Source: Salinicola endophyticus (GTDB taxonomy: Bacteria; Pseudomonadota; Gammaproteobacteria; Pseudomonadales; Halomonadaceae). From it: DNA of 64,000 nt. How positions within the stretch are numbered: position 1 is the first letter of the stretch; the number at the start of each line of letters is the position of its first letter. The stretch spans positions 3,038,001-3,102,000 of the forward strand of contig NZ_CP159578.1 in NCBI RefSeq assembly GCF_040536835.1. Reading direction: 5' to 3'. The translations under genes and the position numbers were made by a program. The notes beneath the pieces were generated by a model, which was not told the origin of the DNA, made no database searches, and worked only from the letters and a program-made list of their open reading frames with translations. This document shows, piece by piece, positions 9,813 to 22,321 of this stretch.

Positions 9813-11216
9813 ATGACCCCCGTTATCGCCCTGGTTGGCCGCCCCAATGTCGGCAAGTCGACGCTGTTCAATCGCCTGACGCGCTCGCGCGACGCGCTGG
9901 TCGCCGATTTCCCCGGCCTCACCCGCGACCGCAAGTACGGTAACGGCCAGCTCGGCGACAAGGCCTACACCGTCATCGATACCGGTGGTATCAGTGGCGA
10001 TGAACAAGGCATCGACGCCGCCATGGCGGAGCAGTCGCTCACCGCCATCGACGAAGCCGATATCGTGCTGTTCCTGGTCGACGCCCGCGCCGGGCTGATG
10101 CCGGCGGATCAGGCCATCGCCAATCACCTGCGGGTGAACCAGAAGAAGACCTGGCTGGTGGTCAACAAGACCGACGGCCTCGACGAACAGATCGGCATGG
10201 CCGACTTCTGGGGTCTGGGCCTCGGCGACCCGCGGCCGATCGCCGCCTCCCACGGGCGCAACGTCACCACGCTGATCGACGAGGTGCTCGAGCCCTTCCC
10301 CGCCCGCGACCCGCTGGCCGGCCCGCAGGGTGGCCACCCCGGGGTGCACATCGGCGTGATCGGCCGCCCCAACGTCGGCAAGTCGACCCTGGTCAACCGT
10401 ATGCTGGGCGAAGAGCGCGTGGTGGTGTTCGACGAAGCCGGCACCACCCGCGACGCCATCGAGATCCCCTTCGAGCGCCGCGGCAAGCCCTACGTGCTGG
10501 TCGATACCGCGGGTATCCGGCGGCGCAAGAACGTCACCCTCACCGCTGAGAAGTTCTCGATCGTCAAGACCCTTGAGGCGATCAAGGAGTGCCATGTCGC
10601 GATCATGGTGCTCGACGCCCGCAGCGGCCTGGTCGAACAGGATCTGCACCTGCTCGACTACGTGCTGTCGAGCGGCCGGGCGCTGGTGCTGGCGGTGAAC
10701 AAATGGGATGGCCTGGAGCAGGAAGCGCGCGAGAAGATGCGTGCGGACATCAAGCGCCGCCTCGGCTTCGCCGACTACGCCGATCTGCACTTCATCTCGG
10801 CGCTGCACGGCACCGGGGTGGGCGATCTCTACAAGTCGGTCGACAAGGCCTTCGCCAGCGCCAACAGCCACTGGTCGACCAACCGCCTGACCACCCTGCT
10901 GCAGGATGCGGTCAGCGAGCATCAGCCGCCGCTGATCAACGGCCGCCGGATCAAACTGCGCATGGCCCACCAGGGCGGCAGCAACCCGCCGATCATCGTC
11001 GTCCATGGCAACCAGACATCGGCGCTGCCGGAAGCCTACAAGCGCTATCTCACCAACACCTTTCGCAAGGTGCTCAAGGTGCGGGGTACGCCGATCCGCT
11101 TCGAGTTCCGCTCCGGCGACAACCCCTATGACAAGCACAGCGACGCCAACGATCGCGAGAAGGCGCGCGCGCGTCAGCTCAGTAGGACCAAGGAAGCGCG
11201 CAAGAACCGCCGCTGA
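9813..11216 (+). CDS. der: ribosome-assembly GTPase Der (EngA)
   Basis: Essential GTPase for 50S maturation, with two tandem G domains and a KH-like domain. In 467 residues the P-loop GRPNVGKST occurs twice (about residues 8 and 190), each followed by its own NKxD (VNKTDG and VNKWDG). The C-terminus carries the basic tail. The ATG at 9813 is chosen because the protein then begins [12 protein letters not shown], as in homologues. It ends the conserved block that began with ndk. Confidence 0.97.
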   Translation: MTPVIALVGRPNVGKSTLFNRLTRSRDALVADFPGLTRDRKYGNGQLGDKAYTVIDTGGISGDEQGIDAAMAEQSLTAIDEADIVLFLVDARAGLMPADQAIANHLRVNQKKTWLVVNKTDGLDEQIGMADFWGLGLGDPRPIAASHGRNVTTLIDEVLEPFPARDPLAGPQGGHPGVHIGVIGRPNVGKSTLVNRMLGEERVVVFDEAGTTRDAIEIPFERRGKPYVLVDTAGIRRRKNVTLTAEKFSIVKTLEAIKECHVAIMVLDARSGLVEQDLHLLDYVLSSGRALVLAVNKWDGLEQEAREKMRADIKRRLGFADYADLHFISALHGTGVGDLYKSVDKAFASANSHWSTNRLTTLLQDAVSEHQPPLINGRRIKLRMAHQGGSNPPIIVVHGNQTSALPEAYKRYLTNTFRKVLKVRGTPIRFEFRSGDNPYDKHSDANDREKARARQLSRTKEARKNRR

Positions 11217-11244
11217 GGTTCGGCAACTAACGTTCAGCACCTGT

Positions 11245-11272
11245 CGGCGGCACGCTTCTCGGCGTGCCGCCG
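11245..11272. terminator. bidirectional hairpin between der and the GGDEF gene
   Basis: Perfect 11-bp stem CGGCGGCACGC / GCGTGCCGCCG with a 6-nt loop, lying between the convergent der and the 11315-12928 gene. Confidence 0.55.
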
Positions 11273-11314
11273 CGGATCGGGCAAGAAGCAGCGGTGCGCG
11301 CTTGGGCGCTTCCC

Positions 11315-12928
11315 TTAGGCGGCGCGCGCCACCCGCACCTGATTGCGCCCGCCCTGCTTGGCGTCGTACATGGCGCGATCGGCGGCTTCCAACAGCGCCC
11401 CGGCGTCCGTCCAGTCGAGCGTGCTGGCGACACCGGCACTGAAGGTGGCATGAAACACCTCCTTCCCCGCCACGCACTCCATCTGGGCAAAGCTCTCGCG
11501 AATACGTTCGATCGCCTCACGCGCGTTTTCCAGCGAGCACGCCGGCAGCACCGCAACGAACTCCTCCCCCCCGTAGCGGCCGATATGGTCGACCCGACGC
11601 AGGCGCTGACGCAGCAGGTTGGCGAGCAGGCGGATCACATAGTCGCCGGTGCCGTGACCATAGGTGTCGTTGATCGACTTGAAGCGGTCGATGTCGATCA
11701 TCACCACGCACGCCTCGGCGCCGCTGCGCTGGGTGCGTGACTGCTCGATCTCGATCAGCTCCTTGATTGCCGGGTGCTTGATCAGCCCGGTCAGGCCATC
11801 GCGGGCCAGCGCCTGGCTCAACTGGCGCGAGCGCTGGGCGCGCGCGGTCACCGCCGCGGTCAGTGCCAAATCGGAGATCGGCTTGACCAGGAAATCGTCC
11901 CCCGCCTGGGCCAGCGCCTGGGCCTGGCGCTGGGCGTCTGACTCCGCCGAGAGATAGATCAGCGGAATGCGCAGCCAGTCGTCGTCGAAGCGGATCAACC
12001 GTGCCAGTTCCGGGCCCGAGCAGCCCGGCATGTTGATATCGATCAGCACCAGATCGGGCACGAACTCGCGCAGCCCACGCAGCACGTCGCTGGGCTGGTC
12101 GATCACCCGCGACTCGATGCCGGCGATTTTCAGCGTCAGGCGGAAATGCTCGGCCAGCTCGGTGTCGTCATCGACGATCAGCACCCGGTAGGGGTCCTGC
12201 TGGGGCAGGGTCACCAGATGACGCAGACGACGCTCCAGCGCCGGCACGTCGAGCGGATGGGTGAAGAAGCCCTGGGCACCGCCACGCACGGCCCGCAGAC
12301 GAGCCTCAAAGCTGCCGTCGGCGCTGAGCAGCACCCGCATCGCGCCAGGCACCTCGGCGATACGAGCTTGCCACACCTCGGGCTCGAGATTGGCCGTGTC
12401 GATGATCACCACATCGGGTTGCCACGCGTCGCCCTCCTCGACCTGGCTCAGGCCGCGGCAGTCGTAGCCAAAGCCACTCAGCGACTGCAGCAGCACCTGG
12501 GTGTCGCCCTCGGCCAGGATCGCGATCCGAACCGAACGCTCACCGCTCACCAGTTCGAAGTCCGCCTGCGGCTCGCCCAGCGTCGTCTTCGCACTGTCTT
12601 CGAGCAGCCGATAGCTACCCGATAGGCGGTCATGCAGCGTGGTCAGCATCGGCGAGGTGGGCGCGACCGAGGTCTCCAGCACGGCCTGCACCCACAGCTC
12701 CATCTCGCGCGCCTCCCGCCCCAGCGCCGGATAGCCGAAGGTACCGGCGGAGCCGGCGATCCGGTGCAGCCCATGGCGCAACGACTCCAGCGCCTCGGGC
12801 TCGACCGTGCGCTGGCGTGCGGCGAGTTCGCGCGCCTGCGCCATCAGCGTCTGCAAATCGTGGCCGAGGCGCTCGGCGTACTGCTCACGCAGTGCCGCCA
12901 GGCGCGCCTGAACGTCCTCATCCTGCAT
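11315..12928 (-). CDS. Hpt / pseudo-receiver / receiver / GGDEF diguanylate cyclase
   Basis: Predicted output protein of a phosphorelay that makes c-di-GMP. Domains in its 537 residues: an Hpt-like domain with phospho-histidine H55 in HRIAGSAGTFGY; a degenerate receiver (about 132-240) lacking the acidic pair and with His at the Lys position; a canonical receiver (about 248-365: VLIVDDD, acceptor D297 in LIDINMP, K349); and a GGDEF domain with active GGEEF (453-457) and an RxxD product-inhibition site (R444-D447). The 5' end overlaps the upstream single-receiver gene by 11 nt. It resembles PleD-type regulators with an added Hpt. Confidence 0.88.
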   Translation of the reverse strand: MQDEDVQARLAALREQYAERLGHDLQTLMAQARELAARQRTVEPEALESLRHGLHRIAGSAGTFGYPALGREAREMELWVQAVLETSVAPTSPMLTTLHDRLSGSYRLLEDSAKTTLGEPQADFELVSGERSVRIAILAEGDTQVLLQSLSGFGYDCRGLSQVEEGDAWQPDVVIIDTANLEPEVWQARIAEVPGAMRVLLSADGSFEARLRAVRGGAQGFFTHPLDVPALERRLRHLVTLPQQDPYRVLIVDDDTELAEHFRLTLKIAGIESRVIDQPSDVLRGLREFVPDLVLIDINMPGCSGPELARLIRFDDDWLRIPLIYLSAESDAQRQAQALAQAGDDFLVKPISDLALTAAVTARAQRSRQLSQALARDGLTGLIKHPAIKELIEIEQSRTQRSGAEACVVMIDIDRFKSINDTYGHGTGDYVIRLLANLLRQRLRRVDHIGRYGGEEFVAVLPACSLENAREAIERIRESFAQMECVAGKEVFHATFSAGVASTLDWTDAGALLEAADRAMYDAKQGGRNQVRVARAA

Positions 12929-13307
12929 CCGAACGCTCCCATATCTCGCGCAGCTGGCTCGCCAACGTCATCGGATCGAACGGTTTGATCACCACATCGA
13001 GGGCGCCGATCTCACGGTAGTGCTCCAGCTCGCTGGGCTGTACCTTGGCGGTCATGAAGACCACCGGAATCTCGCGTGTCTCGGCCTGCTCGCGCAATTT
13101 ACCCAGCGTCGTGGGGCCATCGATCCCGGGCATCATCACGTCCAGCAGGATCAGATCCGGCTGCCATTCAGTGGCCTTTTCCAGCGCCGACAGGCCGTTG
13201 TCGCAACTGGCCACCTGCATGCCGCCGACCACTTCGAGCGCGATCCGCGCCACTTCCTGAATAGACGGGTCGTCCTCGACATGGAGGACGCGCTGTAACG
13301 GTTGCAT
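12918..13307 (-). CDS. single-domain response regulator (CheY-like receiver)
   Basis: A 129-residue stand-alone receiver. It has the acidic pair in HVEDD, phospho-acceptor D56 in LILLDVMMPG, a Thr in FMTAK, and Lys in VVIKPFDP, so the phosphorylation chemistry is complete. It lies between a hybrid kinase and an Hpt/GGDEF protein with overlapping ends, so it probably shuttles phosphate between them. No DNA-binding domain is present. Confidence 0.9.
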   Translation of the reverse strand: MQPLQRVLHVEDDPSIQEVARIALEVVGGMQVASCDNGLSALEKATEWQPDLILLDVMMPGIDGPTTLGKLREQAETREIPVVFMTAKVQPSELEHYREIGALDVVIKPFDPMTLASQLREIWERSDAG

Positions 13308-13321
13308 GTCAGAAATGTCCC

Positions 13322-16300
13322 TTAGGTTTCCTCACCGTCGGCATCGCGGTGGCGTAACTGTCGATCGAAAGCCGCCATCAGCTCCTCGGCCGAGAGCCCG
13401 GGGCGTGCGATGGCGGTCTCGACGCGGCCCAGTAATGTCGGGGCCAGCGCCTGTTCGGAAAGAATGATCACCGCCGGCTGGCGCGATAACTGGCTGAGCA
13501 GCGGAATGATCTCCCAGCCCGGTCCTTGATTTTCGGTCAGATCGAGCGAGATCAGGCCGTACTCGTTACTGTCGAGCAGGTAGCGCGCCTCGGCGACCGA
13601 GCGCGCCACGTCCAGCGTCATGCTCGCCGCGATCTGGCCGGCGACCCGCCGAGTCAAGTCGGCATCGCTCTCCACATGCATGATGCGCTCCCGCCGCGGG
13701 CCGGCGCTGAGCGAGCCCTGCAGCGCACTGGCCAGGCGGCCCTCGTCGAACGGCTTGGCCAGCCAGTCGACCGCGTTGAGCTGGCCCCCGATCTCCAGCT
13801 GCCCCTCCTCGGCGATCGCCGACACCACCAGCACCGGCAGCTCGCGTGTTGCCGGCTGCTCGCGCAGCTGGCGCAACAGCGTCAGGCCACTGCCATCGGG
13901 CAGCATCAGATCGAGGGTGATGGCATCGAAGCTACGCCGTTCGATCCAGCCCAGCGCCTCTTCCAGCGTATGCGCGATCTCGGCCTGATAGCCCCAGCGC
14001 CGTACCATAATCGCCAGCAACAGGGCCGTATCCGGATCGTCCTCGACGATCAGCAGCCGCGAGCCGGGATCGACGGGCATCTCGGCAACGGTCTCCGACA
14101 TCGGCAGCACCGTCTCGGGTTCGGCATCCGCTGGGCGATCGATCCGCGGCAGCTCGAAGAAGAAACAGGCCCCCTGCCCCTCCTCGGAGAAGAAATTGAT
14201 CGAGCCGCGCATGCGCTCGACCAGCTCACGGGTGATCGCCAAGCCCAGACCGGTACCGCCCTGCTTGCGCGTGCTGGAGCCGTCGGCCTGGGAGAACTTC
14301 TGGAAGATACGGTCGTGGAACGCATCGGGAATTCCGGGGCCGTGGTCGATCACGCTGACGCGGACATTCTCGCCGATCGGTTCGACCCGGACCTCCACCT
14401 GCATATCGGGGGGCGAGAACTTGGCAGCATTGGAGAGCAGGTTGCTCAGCACCTGCTGCAAGCGCATGGCATCGACATTGACATCGGTCTGCTCCAGACG
14501 CTCGGTGACCACATAGTGCACCTTGAATTGATCGGCGTAGGCCTGATTGGACTCGATCGCCTGATCGATCAACGGCATCAGCGGCTGTTCCTGCATCTGG
14601 AAGGTCATCTTGCCGGCGACCAGCTTCTCCATGTCGAGCAGGTCATTGATCAAAAGGATCAACCGCTTGGCATTACCATGCGCCACCGCCAGCATCGAGC
14701 GCATGCTCTCCGGCGGCTCGCCCAGCGCCCCGCCCTGGATCAGTCCCAGCGAGCCGGAGATCGACGTCAGCGGGGTACGCAACTCATGGCTCACGGTGGA
14801 GATGAACTCACCCTTCAAGCGCTCGTTGCGCTTGCGCTCGGTGACATCGTGCAGGAAGCCGTGCCAGGTGGTACTGCCATCTTCCTCGCGTTCGGGCACC
14901 GATTGACCCGACAGCCAGAGGATCTCGCCATCGGGCCGCTTCACGCGATACTCGCAGTGCCACGGGGTCAGGTTCTGCTCAGACTCACGTATCGACTCGA
15001 GCAGCAGCTCCATGTCTTCCGGCACGATGTGCTCGAAGACTTGCGTCGCGTCGTGCTTGGCCTGCTCCGGGGTGACATCGTAATACGCCTTGATCGCCTC
15101 GCTGGCGTAGGGGAAGGAGGGGCGCCCTTCGGTGTCCTGATGATACTGATAGATCAACCCAGGCACCTGGGAGGCGATCTTGGTCAGGCGTGCGGATAGC
15201 TCTTCGCGCGCTTCGACCTCCTGCCAGCGCATCAGGGTCGCGCCGACCCAGCGCGCCAGCAGGCGCACGAACTCGCGGTCGGCCTCGTCGAACGGCCGCC
15301 CACGCACGCGCTCGTCGCTGAAGGCGAGCGCACCGAAGCGTTCGCCGTGGACCCAGATCGGCGCGCCGATATAGCTCTTCAGTCCGAACAGCAGACGGCA
15401 GCGATGGTCGCGCCAGCCCTCGTTGTCGGCGTCGGTGAACGCCACCACATCGCTGCGCGCCACCACCGCACTGCAGTAGGTCTCGCTGGTCTTGAGCACC
15501 TGCCCGCGCACGAAGCGATTGTCCGGCGAGTAGCCAGAGTGGATGATGTAATTCTCGCCATCGATCTGGTTGGCGACCGCGAACGGCATATCGAGATGCG
15601 CCGCCGCCGCCTCGAGCGCGCGCTCCATCAGTACGGCAAACGAGCGCTCCTGCAGCGCGGCGATATCGTTGAGTGTCTGCAGTGCATCTTTCTGCGCCTC
15701 GAGGCTCTGGTTGAGCAACACCAGCGAGGTCTTCTGCTGCTCCAGGCGCTGCTGATGCTGCAACATGGCCTCGCGGGTGACCCGACGCGTCCCCCACAGC
15801 AGCAGCAGCAGGCACACTTCGGCGATCCCCCAGGCCACTCCCCAGCGCAGCCAGGTGGCGAGCATCTGCGCTTGGCGGTGCTGAAACTGTACGTTGACGT
15901 CCTTCCAGATGGCGATCGCCGCCACGGCCTGAGAGCCCTCATCGCCGCTGCGGCTCACCGGCACCAGGGTCAACAGATAGTGGTGGCGGTTATTGCCTTG
16001 GACGACCCGCCACTCGGCCCGCGTCCGTATCTCGGGGAAACGATGCCGGTCAAGCCATTCGACGATGCGCTCGTCGGAACTTTCGTTCACCCGCCATAGC
16101 GGGCCCCCACCATTCTCACTCTCTCGGCGTGCGAGGATGGCGACACCGCTCTCCAGCTGCTCTGACAGCTGTTGGACATTGGCGACCAGGCCGAACTCCA
16201 CCTCCAGCAAGCCGACGAGCGCACCGCCGCGCTCGTCGCCCGGGGCCAGTATCGGCGCGATGGCCGCCGTGGTCGCCCGCTCACCGTCGAACTCGATGCC

Positions 16301-16786
16301 GAAGACCGGCTCTCCCGTGGCCTCGCTCTGCTGCAGCAGATAATCGCTGTCGGCGATGGTTTCCCGGCCGACGCCAGGCGGCTCGGTGTGCAGGAACGGT
16401 TTGCGATCGTCGGCGCCGGGCAGGAAGACATTGAGCTCCAGCGCACCGCCAGCCCGCAGCGACTGCCAGTAGGGCCCGATGTTGTCGCGCAGGCGTGCTC
16501 GCAGCGTCGCCAGCCGATCCGGCGACGCCTCCTGCGCCGCCTGGGACATGACCGCACGGACCACCGGGTCGGCCACCAGGGTCGTGGCCAGTACCTGAAC
16601 CCGGCGCTCGAGTCCGGCGCGGGTGGCACTGACCGTGATGCCCTGCTCCTGGGACTGGAACCCCAGATCGCGCTGGAACGCCTCGCGATCGTTGTCCAGC
16701 GCCTGATTCAGCATGAAGCCGAAGAAGGCCGTCAGCAGTACGCTACCCAATAGCGTCGTCAGCAGCGGTAAACGCAAGACTTTCAC
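13322..16786 (-). CDS. hybrid sensor histidine kinase (periplasmic sensor, GAF, PAS, HisKA, HATPase, two receivers)
   Basis: Membrane sensor kinase of 1154 residues at the head of a three-gene relay. Visible: membrane span 7-27, periplasmic sensor about 35-300 (Cache/CHASE-like by shape), second span about 309-332, coiled coil 335-372, GAF about 375-520, PAS about 535-652, HisKA with H667 in SHELRTP, HATPase with HGPGIP and GTGLGLA, a receiver with D959, and a second degenerate receiver (D1082 present, DD pair and Lys lost). The ligand cannot be told from sequence. The 15-nt gap to the next gene suggests one operon. Confidence 0.9.
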   Translation of the reverse strand: MKVLRLPLLTTLLGSVLLTAFFGFMLNQALDNDREAFQRDLGFQSQEQGITVSATRAGLERRVQVLATTLVADPVVRAVMSQAAQEASPDRLATLRARLRDNIGPYWQSLRAGGALELNVFLPGADDRKPFLHTEPPGVGRETIADSDYLLQQSEATGEPVFGIEFDGERATTAAIAPILAPGDERGGALVGLLEVEFGLVANVQQLSEQLESGVAILARRESENGGGPLWRVNESSDERIVEWLDRHRFPEIRTRAEWRVVQGNNRHHYLLTLVPVSRSGDEGSQAVAAIAIWKDVNVQFQHRQAQMLATWLRWGVAWGIAEVCLLLLLWGTRRVTREAMLQHQQRLEQQKTSLVLLNQSLEAQKDALQTLNDIAALQERSFAVLMERALEAAAAHLDMPFAVANQIDGENYIIHSGYSPDNRFVRGQVLKTSETYCSAVVARSDVVAFTDADNEGWRDHRCRLLFGLKSYIGAPIWVHGERFGALAFSDERVRGRPFDEADREFVRLLARWVGATLMRWQEVEAREELSARLTKIASQVPGLIYQYHQDTEGRPSFPYASEAIKAYYDVTPEQAKHDATQVFEHIVPEDMELLLESIRESEQNLTPWHCEYRVKRPDGEILWLSGQSVPEREEDGSTTWHGFLHDVTERKRNERLKGEFISTVSHELRTPLTSISGSLGLIQGGALGEPPESMRSMLAVAHGNAKRLILLINDLLDMEKLVAGKMTFQMQEQPLMPLIDQAIESNQAYADQFKVHYVVTERLEQTDVNVDAMRLQQVLSNLLSNAAKFSPPDMQVEVRVEPIGENVRVSVIDHGPGIPDAFHDRIFQKFSQADGSSTRKQGGTGLGLAITRELVERMRGSINFFSEEGQGACFFFELPRIDRPADAEPETVLPMSETVAEMPVDPGSRLLIVEDDPDTALLLAIMVRRWGYQAEIAHTLEEALGWIERRSFDAITLDLMLPDGSGLTLLRQLREQPATRELPVLVVSAIAEEGQLEIGGQLNAVDWLAKPFDEGRLASALQGSLSAGPRRERIMHVESDADLTRRVAGQIAASMTLDVARSVAEARYLLDSNEYGLISLDLTENQGPGWEIIPLLSQLSRQPAVIILSEQALAPTLLGRVETAIARPGLSAEELMAAFDRQLRHRDADGEET

Positions 16787-16876
16787 CCGGAACCTCTCGT
16801 CGGCACTGAAAAAGTATGAGCAAGGCTCTCAGACTTTTTCACGAGAGAAATGCCCTGACGACGAGCTTAACGCATT

Positions 16877-17752
16877 TCACTGATATTGCATTTGGCGAAT
16901 AGCTTCGCTTCCCACCCACTGACAGGCGAATTGCCACGCCGCACGGCCACTGCGCACCCCGCGCAGGGTGGCGTAGCGCTTAGCCTCCGCTCGCGCCGCC
17001 TCGCCCCAGCTCTCGGCGCCACCGAGATGCTCGACCCAGTGGCGGCATGCCTCGAGATAGGCCAGCTGGTCGAAGGGATGAAACGCCAGCCACAGCCCGA
17101 AGCGGTCGGAGAGCGAGATCTTCTCTTCCACGGCATCGCCATGGTGCAGCTCGCCGTCGACCAGCTGGGTCTGCTGATTGTCGGCCATCGACTCCGGCAG
17201 CAGATGGCGGCGGTTGGAGGTGGCGTAGAGCAGCACATTCTCCGGCGGCCCGGTCAGGGTGCCGTCGAGCACGCTCTTGAGCGCCTTGTAAGCATCGTCG
17301 TTGCCCTCGAAGGAGAGGTCGTCGCAATAGACCACGAAGCGGTGATGGTGATCGCGCAGGCGCTGGACCAGCACCGGCAACGCGACCAGATCGTGGCGGT
17401 CGACCTGAATCAGGCGCAGCCCCTCGCCGGCCAGGCTGTTGAGCAGCGCACGCACCATCGACGACTTGCCGCTGCCGCGCGCGCCCCACAGCAGCGCATG
17501 ATTGGCCGGGTGCCCCTGCAGGAAGGCGCGAGTGTTGTCGACCAGCGCCCGCTTCTGGCGTTCCACGCCGATCAGATCGTCGAGCCCTACCGCATCCCGC
17601 GGCGCCACCGGCACCAGTTGGCCGCCCAGCGGATGCGACTGCCACAGCGCCGCCACGTCACGGGTCCAGTCCACCGCCGGGGGCTGCTCGGGTAGCCACG
17701 CCTCGACACGCTCCAGCAGGCGGCTCAGCCGTTGGGCCAGCTCTCCATCCAT
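16877..17752 (-). CDS. DUF815 family AAA ATPase
   Basis: Predicted P-loop ATPase of 291 residues with Walker A GARGSGKSS, Walker B-like FVVYCDDLSF and an arginine-containing SNRRHLLPE segment, the pattern of DUF815/YifB-like AAA proteins. Its cellular role is unknown. The ATG at 17752 is chosen because the region upstream in this frame has no family character. It stands alone, convergent with no gene and divergent from the lipoprotein gene at 17902. Confidence 0.8.
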   Translation of the reverse strand: MDGELAQRLSRLLERVEAWLPEQPPAVDWTRDVAALWQSHPLGGQLVPVAPRDAVGLDDLIGVERQKRALVDNTRAFLQGHPANHALLWGARGSGKSSMVRALLNSLAGEGLRLIQVDRHDLVALPVLVQRLRDHHHRFVVYCDDLSFEGNDDAYKALKSVLDGTLTGPPENVLLYATSNRRHLLPESMADNQQTQLVDGELHHGDAVEEKISLSDRFGLWLAFHPFDQLAYLEACRHWVEHLGGAESWGEAARAEAKRYATLRGVRSGRAAWQFACQWVGSEAIRQMQYQ

Positions 17753-17901
17753 CTCTCGGGTCTCCTCGGGTCGATATTGCACGTCCGGCGCCGGCAGGGG
17801 ATTGCCAATCGCCACGATGGGCGTATCTTGTGCCGCGCGCGCCGTCGGGTCCAGTCGAGCCCGGCCGGGCGCCTCCCCATGACTCCCTCCGAGGAGAGAC
17901 G

Positions 17902-18519
17902 ATGACGTCTCGTATCCGCCTTGCCTGCGCTGTGCTGCTGGTCTCCCTGCTCGGCGGCTGTCTCGCCCTGCCCCAGGTCGGTGTCCTGCTCGGACGTATC
18001 GCGCTCTCCTCACTCGGCGTCGACAACGTGCGCATCGGCAACTACCACTTCGCCCCCGGCCTCGAAGGCATCGACGAGCTGACTCTGCTGAGCTCGGGGC
18101 TGGCTCTGGCCGGGCTGCCGGTGAACATCGATCTGCCGCTGGCGCTCTCGCTGCCCGCCAACGCGCCGTCGCTCGAACTCCAGGGTTTTGCCTGGGAACT
18201 CCAGGTACCCGGAGCCGAGCCGGTCGCCGGCGAGTTCGATCAACCAGTGCCGCTGCACGCGGGTGAGACCACCACGGTGACGCTGCCGGCGGCGCTGGAA
18301 CCGCGCGGCATCGACGCCCTGCCCAGCCGCGCGCAGAAGGTCGCCGCGCTGCTCGACCTGGCGCGTAGCCTCAGCACCAGCGGCGAGCTGCCGCCGGGCA
18401 GCCATCTCAGCCTGACCCCGGCACTGCCGCCGGCGCTGGCGCGAGTGGTCTCGGCCCCGACCCTGGAACTCGACGTCGGCGACACCTCCCGCGCTGACGA
18501 TATACCCCCGGCCGAGTGA
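17902..18519 (+). CDS. predicted lipoprotein of unknown function, LEA/WHy-like beta domain possible
   Basis: A 205-residue protein with a signal peptide and lipobox LLGGC (Cys about 20). The rest alternates hydrophobic residues as in a beta-sandwich (LPVNIDLPLALSLP, LELQGFAWELQVPG, TTTVTLPAAL), which recalls LEA14/WHy domains, but I cannot assign a family firmly. AGGAGAGACG precedes the ATG. The next gene on the same strand also encodes a lipoprotein. Confidence 0.7.
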   Translation: MTSRIRLACAVLLVSLLGGCLALPQVGVLLGRIALSSLGVDNVRIGNYHFAPGLEGIDELTLLSSGLALAGLPVNIDLPLALSLPANAPSLELQGFAWELQVPGAEPVAGEFDQPVPLHAGETTTVTLPAALEPRGIDALPSRAQKVAALLDLARSLSTSGELPPGSHLSLTPALPPALARVVSAPTLELDVGDTSRADDIPPAE

Positions 18520-18683
18520 CGCCGGCGGCCCTCGATGCGTGCAGGTTGACCGCCCGGGCAGGCCGGGTATCTTGGACGGGCTGACGCGCCGCGACCGGCC
18601 GGATCGGGCAATGCCCTGGCGCCCCGCACTCGACGTCAGCCAAGACAGCAACGATAACGCCAGACTCGTATTCGGAGACCCGC

Positions 18684-19490
18684 ATGTCACTCCCCCTTTC
18701 GCGCCGCGCCCTGGGCGTTCTCGGCGTCGCGGCGCTGCTCAGCGCCTGCAGCACCTCGCCCCTGGGACGCAACCAGCTCGCCTTCTACTCCGATGACGAG
18801 CTGGCCCAGATGGGCAAGCAGAGTTTCAGCCAGTACGAGCAGCAGTTGCCCACGGTGGGCGGTGCCCAGGCGCGCTACGTGCAGTGCGTGGCCGACGCCA
18901 TCACCGCCCAGGTGCCGGCCAGCACCGGTATCGGCAAGTGGCAGGTGAAGCTGTTCAAGGATGACACCGCCAACGCCTTCGCCCTGCCCGGCGGCTATAT
19001 CGGTGTCAACACCGGGCTGCTCAAGGTCGCCACCAATCAGGACCAGCTCGCCGCGGTGATCGGCCACGAGGTCGGCCACGTGCTGGCGCACCATGCCAAC
19101 GAGCGGGTCTCCACCCAGGCCGCCACCCAGACCGGGCTGTCGGTGCTGCAGAGCGCCGCCGGGCTGCAGGGTGCCGGCGGCGAACAGGTGATGGGGCTAC
19201 TGGGCGCCGGGGCGCAATACGGTGTGATCCTGCCCTTCTCGCGCAAGCAGGAGTCGGAAGCCGACCTGGTGGGCCTGGATCTGATGGCGGACGCCGGATT
19301 CGACCCCCGCGCCAGCCTCAAGCTGTGGCAGAACATGGCCGCCAACAGCCAGGGCGAGCCGCCGGCGTGGATGTCGACCCACCCCAGCAATGACCAGCGC
19401 ATGAGCGGGCTGAAGAACCGCCTCGACGAAGCGGTGCCGCGCTACGAACAGGCCAAGGCGGCCGGACGTCGGCCCAACTGCAAGGCGTGA
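18684..19490 (+). CDS. M48-family metalloprotease lipoprotein
   Basis: Envelope zinc protease of the LoiP/YcaL type. The 268 residues have a signal peptide with lipobox LLSAC, the zinc motif HEVGH (in IGHEVGHVLAHH) and the third ligand Glu in ESEADLVGLDLM. Such proteins degrade misfolded outer-membrane proteins. A 16-bp hairpin follows the stop. Confidence 0.9.
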   Translation: MSLPLSRRALGVLGVAALLSACSTSPLGRNQLAFYSDDELAQMGKQSFSQYEQQLPTVGGAQARYVQCVADAITAQVPASTGIGKWQVKLFKDDTANAFALPGGYIGVNTGLLKVATNQDQLAAVIGHEVGHVLAHHANERVSTQAATQTGLSVLQSAAGLQGAGGEQVMGLLGAGAQYGVILPFSRKQESEADLVGLDLMADAGFDPRASLKLWQNMAANSQGEPPAWMSTHPSNDQRMSGLKNRLDEAVPRYEQAKAAGRRPNCKA

Positions 19491-19517
19491 GCTGAGGACA
19501 TCCTGGCCTGCAACGAC

Positions 19518-19553
19518 GACGGCCGCCGCCGGAACGCTCCGGCGGCGGCCGTC
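19518..19553. terminator. 16-bp hairpin after the M48 protease gene
   Basis: GACGGCCGCCGCCGGA pairs perfectly with TCCGGCGGCGGCCGTC around an ACGC loop. The T-run is weak. It lies between the convergent M48 gene and aroE. Confidence 0.6.
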
Positions 19554-19675
19554 TGCCATCTGTGCCTTACGACTGGTTTTTACGGCTGGTCTTTAGCCCA
19601 CGCTCTACGTTCGGCGACTGCACCAAGGGCTGCGATCGCAAATGGCTGACCGAACGCGACGAGCAACGCGCGGCC

Positions 19676-22064
<2,389 letters not shown>

Positions 22065-22321
22065 CTCCGCTTCCTCGAGTTGCCCGGTTCAAGCTGCGGC
22101 GATGTTAACACGCCGCCTCAGGCTCGCCTCCGCGCCCGAGCGTCGCACCCCGTCGCATCTTCGCCCTTCACAGCCCTCCATGCAGCACAGGACGCCGAGG
22201 GCCGGCCCGCAGCCAGCGAAGATGGCGCCCGCGGCGTGCGCCGGCCATAGTGAAACGAGTGGCAGCGTACCGAAACGTGCCCAGCGTCACCCCGACTCTC
22301 AGCTTGTCTCAGGAGCCCAAG

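Noticed and set aside
9693..11477. 594-codon minus-strand frame over der
   Set aside because: Shadow of der; its sequence is the low-complexity His/Gly/Asp text typical of antisense high-GC frames.
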